This document shows positions 6,001 through 7,843 of a DNA stretch of 7,843 nt, in pieces; the first letter of the stretch is position 1, and every line of letters starts with the position of its first letter. The translations under genes were made by a program, and so were the position numbers. Source of the stretch: Candidatus Coatesiibacteriota bacterium (GTDB taxonomy: Bacteria > Oederibacteriota > CAKKQC01). A model generated the notes under the pieces. It did no database searches, was not told the origin of the DNA, and was given only the letters and a program-made list of their open reading frames with translations. Location: assembly GCA_023265785.1 (NCBI GenBank), contig JAHFSL010000100.1:1-7843 (forward strand), given 5' to 3'.

Positions 6001-6888
6001 TTAGATGTTGAAGTTGACCGAGGGGACGGACAGGATGTACTTGATGTTGAACCCGAGGCGCAGGATCATCTTGACGGGCACGAAGATCATGAGCAGGAGG
6101 AGGGCCATGACGATCACGTACTTGACCGGTCCCAGCGTCTTCGCAAAGTTGGGGAACCACTTCTTGGGCAGGGCCATGCCCAGCCCGAAATAGGCCAGCA
6201 GGAACGCGACGCCCGGCCAGATCGGCAGGTCCACGAAGACCGAGGTGTCCTTGGGGTCGGTGAGGGCGGGTGTGCCCGCGAGGAACCGGAGCCAGGACGG
6301 GTAAAACGGCGCGGACCCCAGCCGGGGCGAGGAGGTGAAGCTCCAGGTGGCCGGCGGGAACGGCTTGTGGACATGCCAGGACTCCCACGGCATGTACAGC
6401 CCCCACGAGGGGCCGCGCATGACGGACCCGATGAAGATCAGGACGAACCACATCGTGAGCCCGGAGAGGAAGATCCAGTTGGCCAGCGGGCGCTCCTTGA
6501 TGGAGTAGTACCCGATGCCCCGCTGGTCATTGTCCAGGTACGGGATCAGGATGAGCCCCACGATAATGACGCCCGGGAGTATGACGCCGGCGATCCAGGG
6601 ATCGAAGTAGACCAGCAGTTCCTGCAGGCCGACGAAGTACCACGGTGCCTTGGAGGGATTGGGCGTCCGGTTGGGGTTGGCGGGCTGTTCCAGCGGCGAG
6701 TCAATGAAGTAGGACCACGCGCACAGGAACGCCAGGAAGAAGAGGGCGGCCACGAACTCTTCGGCCACCAGGTCCGGCCAGACAAAGACCTTCTCGTCGG
6801 CGGGTTTCGGCTTGGGCGGCAGTCTGACCGCGGGCGCCGCAGGGGGCGGCGGAGGGGTCGGGCTGGAAGGGACCGGGGCGTCGGCCAT
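6001..6888 (-). CDS. Cytochrome b C-terminal subunit (subunit IV-like) of the bc complex
   Basis: This 295-residue integral membrane protein corresponds to the C-terminal half of cytochrome b, or b6f subunit IV. The N-terminus (5-29) is Pro/Ala-rich. Predicted helices lie near 42-60, 98-117, 137-155, 222-240 and 256-275. KAPWYFVGLQELLVYFDPW (80-98) is the Qo-site region, where the classic PEWY reads APWY (81-84), so the glutamate linked to quinol deprotonation is missing. DxxGIGYYSIKERP follows helix 2 as in relatives. b6f subunit IV has about 160 residues and three helices; this protein adds a Trp-rich loop (about 156-221) and two helices. It would complete the Qo pocket with the N-terminal cytochrome b and the Rieske protein. 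Its ATG shares one base with the preceding stop (TGATG), implying coupled translation and matched amounts of the two halves. Confidence 0.93.
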   Translation of the reverse strand: MADAPVPSSPTPPPPPAAPAVRLPPKPKPADEKVFVWPDLVAEEFVAALFFLAFLCAWSYFIDSPLEQPANPNRTPNPSKAPWYFVGLQELLVYFDPWIAGVILPGVIIVGLILIPYLDNDQRGIGYYSIKERPLANWIFLSGLTMWFVLIFIGSVMRGPSWGLYMPWESWHVHKPFPPATWSFTSSPRLGSAPFYPSWLRFLAGTPALTDPKDTSVFVDLPIWPGVAFLLAYFGLGMALPKKWFPNFAKTLGPVKYVIVMALLLLMIFVPVKMILRLGFNIKYILSVPSVNFNI

Positions 6889-7667
6889 CAGTTGGGCGCC
6901 ACCGCGAAGCCGTCCTTATGAACGCGCCAGAAGTGGACGATCATGAACGCCGAAGCCGCCAGCGGCAGGGCGATGCAGTGCAGGACGTAAAACCGGAGCA
7001 GGGTCGCCTGTCCCACGAAGTGGCCGCCCAGCGTGATGAACCGGGCATCGTTGTCGGAGTTGGCCAGGGCAAACGGGCCTTCGGCGCCCAGCAGGGGCGT
7101 GGCCGCCGCCATGTTCGTGCCGACCGTGATGGCCCAGATGGCCAGCTGGTCCCACGGCAGGAGGTAGCCGCTGAAGGAGAGCAGGAGCGTCATGGTGAGG
7201 AGGAGGACGCCGACCACCCAGTTAAATTCCCGGGGGGGCTTGTACGAGGCGGTCAGGAAGACCCGGGCCATGTGGCCGATGACGAAGAAGACCATGAGGT
7301 GGGCCGACCAGCGGTGCAGGTTCCGCAGAAACATGCCCAGGGTCACCGCGAACTCGAGGTCCTTCATGTCGTTGTAGGCGGCCTCCACGGTGGGCCGGTA
7401 GTAAAACATCAGCAGGACGCCGGTCACGGTCAGGACGATAAAGAAGAAGAAGGTCAGCCCGCCCAGGCAGAAGGTGTGCGTCAGCCGCGCCGTGACTTTT
7501 GGCACTTTGACGGGGTGCAGGTGCAACCAGATGTTGTCAAAGATCCGCGACATCCGGGTCTTGGGGGAGTCCGAGAAGTCGTGCCGGAACATGGAGGTCC
7601 ACACCTGGGTGGATTTGGCCCACGCCGTCAGGTCCGCCAGCCGCTTCTTCATCGTGTCACTCAGCAT
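6888..7667 (-). CDS. Cytochrome b6-like subunit (N-terminal cytochrome b) of the bc complex
   Basis: The 259-residue protein is the haem-b-bearing half of cytochrome b. It has an amphipathic N-terminus (1-55) and four membrane helices, near 66-88, 111-137, 150-170 and 222-247. Haem ligands are H118 and H132 (LHRWSAH...GHMARV) and H230 and H245 (LHCIALPLAASAFMIVHF). The second pair is 15 positions apart, as in b6, against 14 in mitochondrial cytochrome b. Other hallmarks are FYYRPTVEAAY (88-98), YKPPREFNWVVGV (142-154) and GYLLPWDQLAIWA (167-179). C67 in TFCLGG aligns with the cysteine that attaches haem c(i) in b6. The protein carries electrons between the Qo and Qi sites in the inner membrane. 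The frame is open further upstream, to 7835, but that part overlaps the Rieske gene and lacks family features. The ATG at 7667 has a ribosome site and lies 10 bases after the Rieske stop. Confidence 0.96.
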   Translation of the reverse strand: MLSDTMKKRLADLTAWAKSTQVWTSMFRHDFSDSPKTRMSRIFDNIWLHLHPVKVPKVTARLTHTFCLGGLTFFFFIVLTVTGVLLMFYYRPTVEAAYNDMKDLEFAVTLGMFLRNLHRWSAHLMVFFVIGHMARVFLTASYKPPREFNWVVGVLLLTMTLLLSFSGYLLPWDQLAIWAITVGTNMAAATPLLGAEGPFALANSDNDARFITLGGHFVGQATLLRFYVLHCIALPLAASAFMIVHFWRVHKDGFAVAPN

Positions 7668-7670
7668 GGT

Positions 7671-7676
7671 TCCCCC
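7671..7676 (-). promoter_or_regulatory. Ribosome binding site deciding the cytochrome b start
   Basis: GGGGGA sits four bases before the ATG at 7667, between the Rieske stop and the cytochrome b gene. It is near the Shine-Dalgarno consensus and supports this ATG over the longer open frame that would overlap the Rieske gene. A second in-frame ATG at 7652 has no comparable site. Confidence 0.5.
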
Positions 7677-7677
7677 G

Positions 7678-7843
7678 TCACGCCAATTTAATGTAGTACG
7701 GGGCCTTGGTCCGGCGGCTGTCGTCGGTCGTCGACAGCAGGACGCCCACGCCCTTGTCCACATTGATCTCCCCGTGCTCATCCAGCCAGATCTTGCACCG
7801 GAACATCGGCCGCGGGGCCGGGCCGGCGATGACATCGGCCTTC
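7678..7843 (-). CDS. Rieske iron-sulfur protein of the bc complex, C-terminal part (runs off the window)
   Basis: Only the last 54 residues are present, ending in PYYIKLA. They include VIAGPAPRPMFRCKIW, which matches the GPAPRPL segment that follows the second [2Fe-2S] cluster loop in Rieske proteins. The two cluster-binding Cys/His motifs, the membrane anchor and the start lie beyond base 7843, so cluster integrity cannot be checked. About 45 residues follow the GPAPRP segment, a longer tail than in many Rieske proteins. The gene stops 10 bases before the cytochrome b start, the usual Rieske-then-cytochrome-b order of complex III operons. The protein would shuttle electrons from quinol at the Qo site to the pentahaem cytochrome encoded downstream. 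Confidence 0.85.
   Translation of the reverse strand, partial: KADVIAGPAPRPMFRCKIWLDEHGEINVDKGVGVLLSTTDDSRRTKAPYYIKLA

Noticed and set aside
4893..6011. Long plus-strand open frame (372 residues) opposite the pentahaem cytochrome
   Set aside because: The opposite strand encodes five CxxCH motifs in one frame. The plus-strand product has no recognisable motif.
5863..6921. Long plus-strand open frame (352 residues) opposite the cytochrome b C-terminal gene
   Set aside because: The product is highly charged (Asp, Glu, Arg, Gly), as expected for the reverse complement of hydrophobic membrane helices. No domain is seen.
6918..7691. Plus-strand open frame (257 residues) opposite the cytochrome b6-like gene
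   Set aside because: It is also a charged, repetitive shadow of membrane helices, while the minus strand carries all four haem ligands.
7668..7835. Upstream extension of the cytochrome b reading frame
   Set aside because: It overlaps the Rieske C-terminus, whose GPAPRP motif is in another frame. The extension is Arg/Ser-rich and unlike any cytochrome b N-terminus.

Overview
The window is a compact, high-GC stretch of bacterial chromosome. All ten genes I can support lie on the minus strand, so transcription runs from high to low coordinates. The gaps between genes are 31 bases at most, and several genes overlap. No stretch over 300 bases lacks a gene. I see no tRNA, rRNA, CRISPR array, insertion sequence or phage gene.

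Region A (7843 down to 4611) is a quinol:cytochrome c oxidoreductase (cytochrome bc-type complex III) operon. In order it holds the C-terminal end of a Rieske iron-sulfur protein (cut by the window edge), a b6-like N-terminal cytochrome b with all four haem-ligand histidines, a separate C-terminal cytochrome b subunit, and a membrane-anchored pentahaem cytochrome c. Together they would oxidise membrane quinol, recycle electrons through the b haems, and pass electrons through the Rieske centre to the multihaem cytochrome instead of a cytochrome c1 or f. Notable details are a cysteine at the position that carries haem c(i) in the b6f complex, APWY in place of PEWY at the Qo site, and two extra predicted membrane helices in the C-terminal b subunit.

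Region B (4571 down to 3684) is one tetratricopeptide repeat protein directly behind the respiratory genes. A perfect TATAAT lies just upstream of its ATG and could drive a leaderless transcript.

Region C (3670 down to 1) is a second tightly packed run. It encodes a glycoside-hydrolase-like DUF4832-type protein, a shortened VOC (glyoxalase-fold) protein, a ten-helix EamA/DMT transporter, a protein of unknown function with two CxxC-CxxC modules, and the N-terminus of a HAD-superfamily protein. The first four of these genes overlap one another, which suggests translational coupling, but no shared pathway is evident.

The organism is probably an uncultured, high-GC, respiring Gram-negative bacterium. 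The split b6-like cytochrome b, APWY motif and multihaem cytochrome partner recall complexes of Planctomycetota, Verrucomicrobiota, Methylomirabilota/NC10 or deltaproteobacterial-type lineages. The phylum cannot be fixed from this sequence. I do not see a clearly new multi-gene system. The points most worth checking are the complex III architecture, the internally deleted VOC gene and the duplicated zinc-ribbon-like protein.
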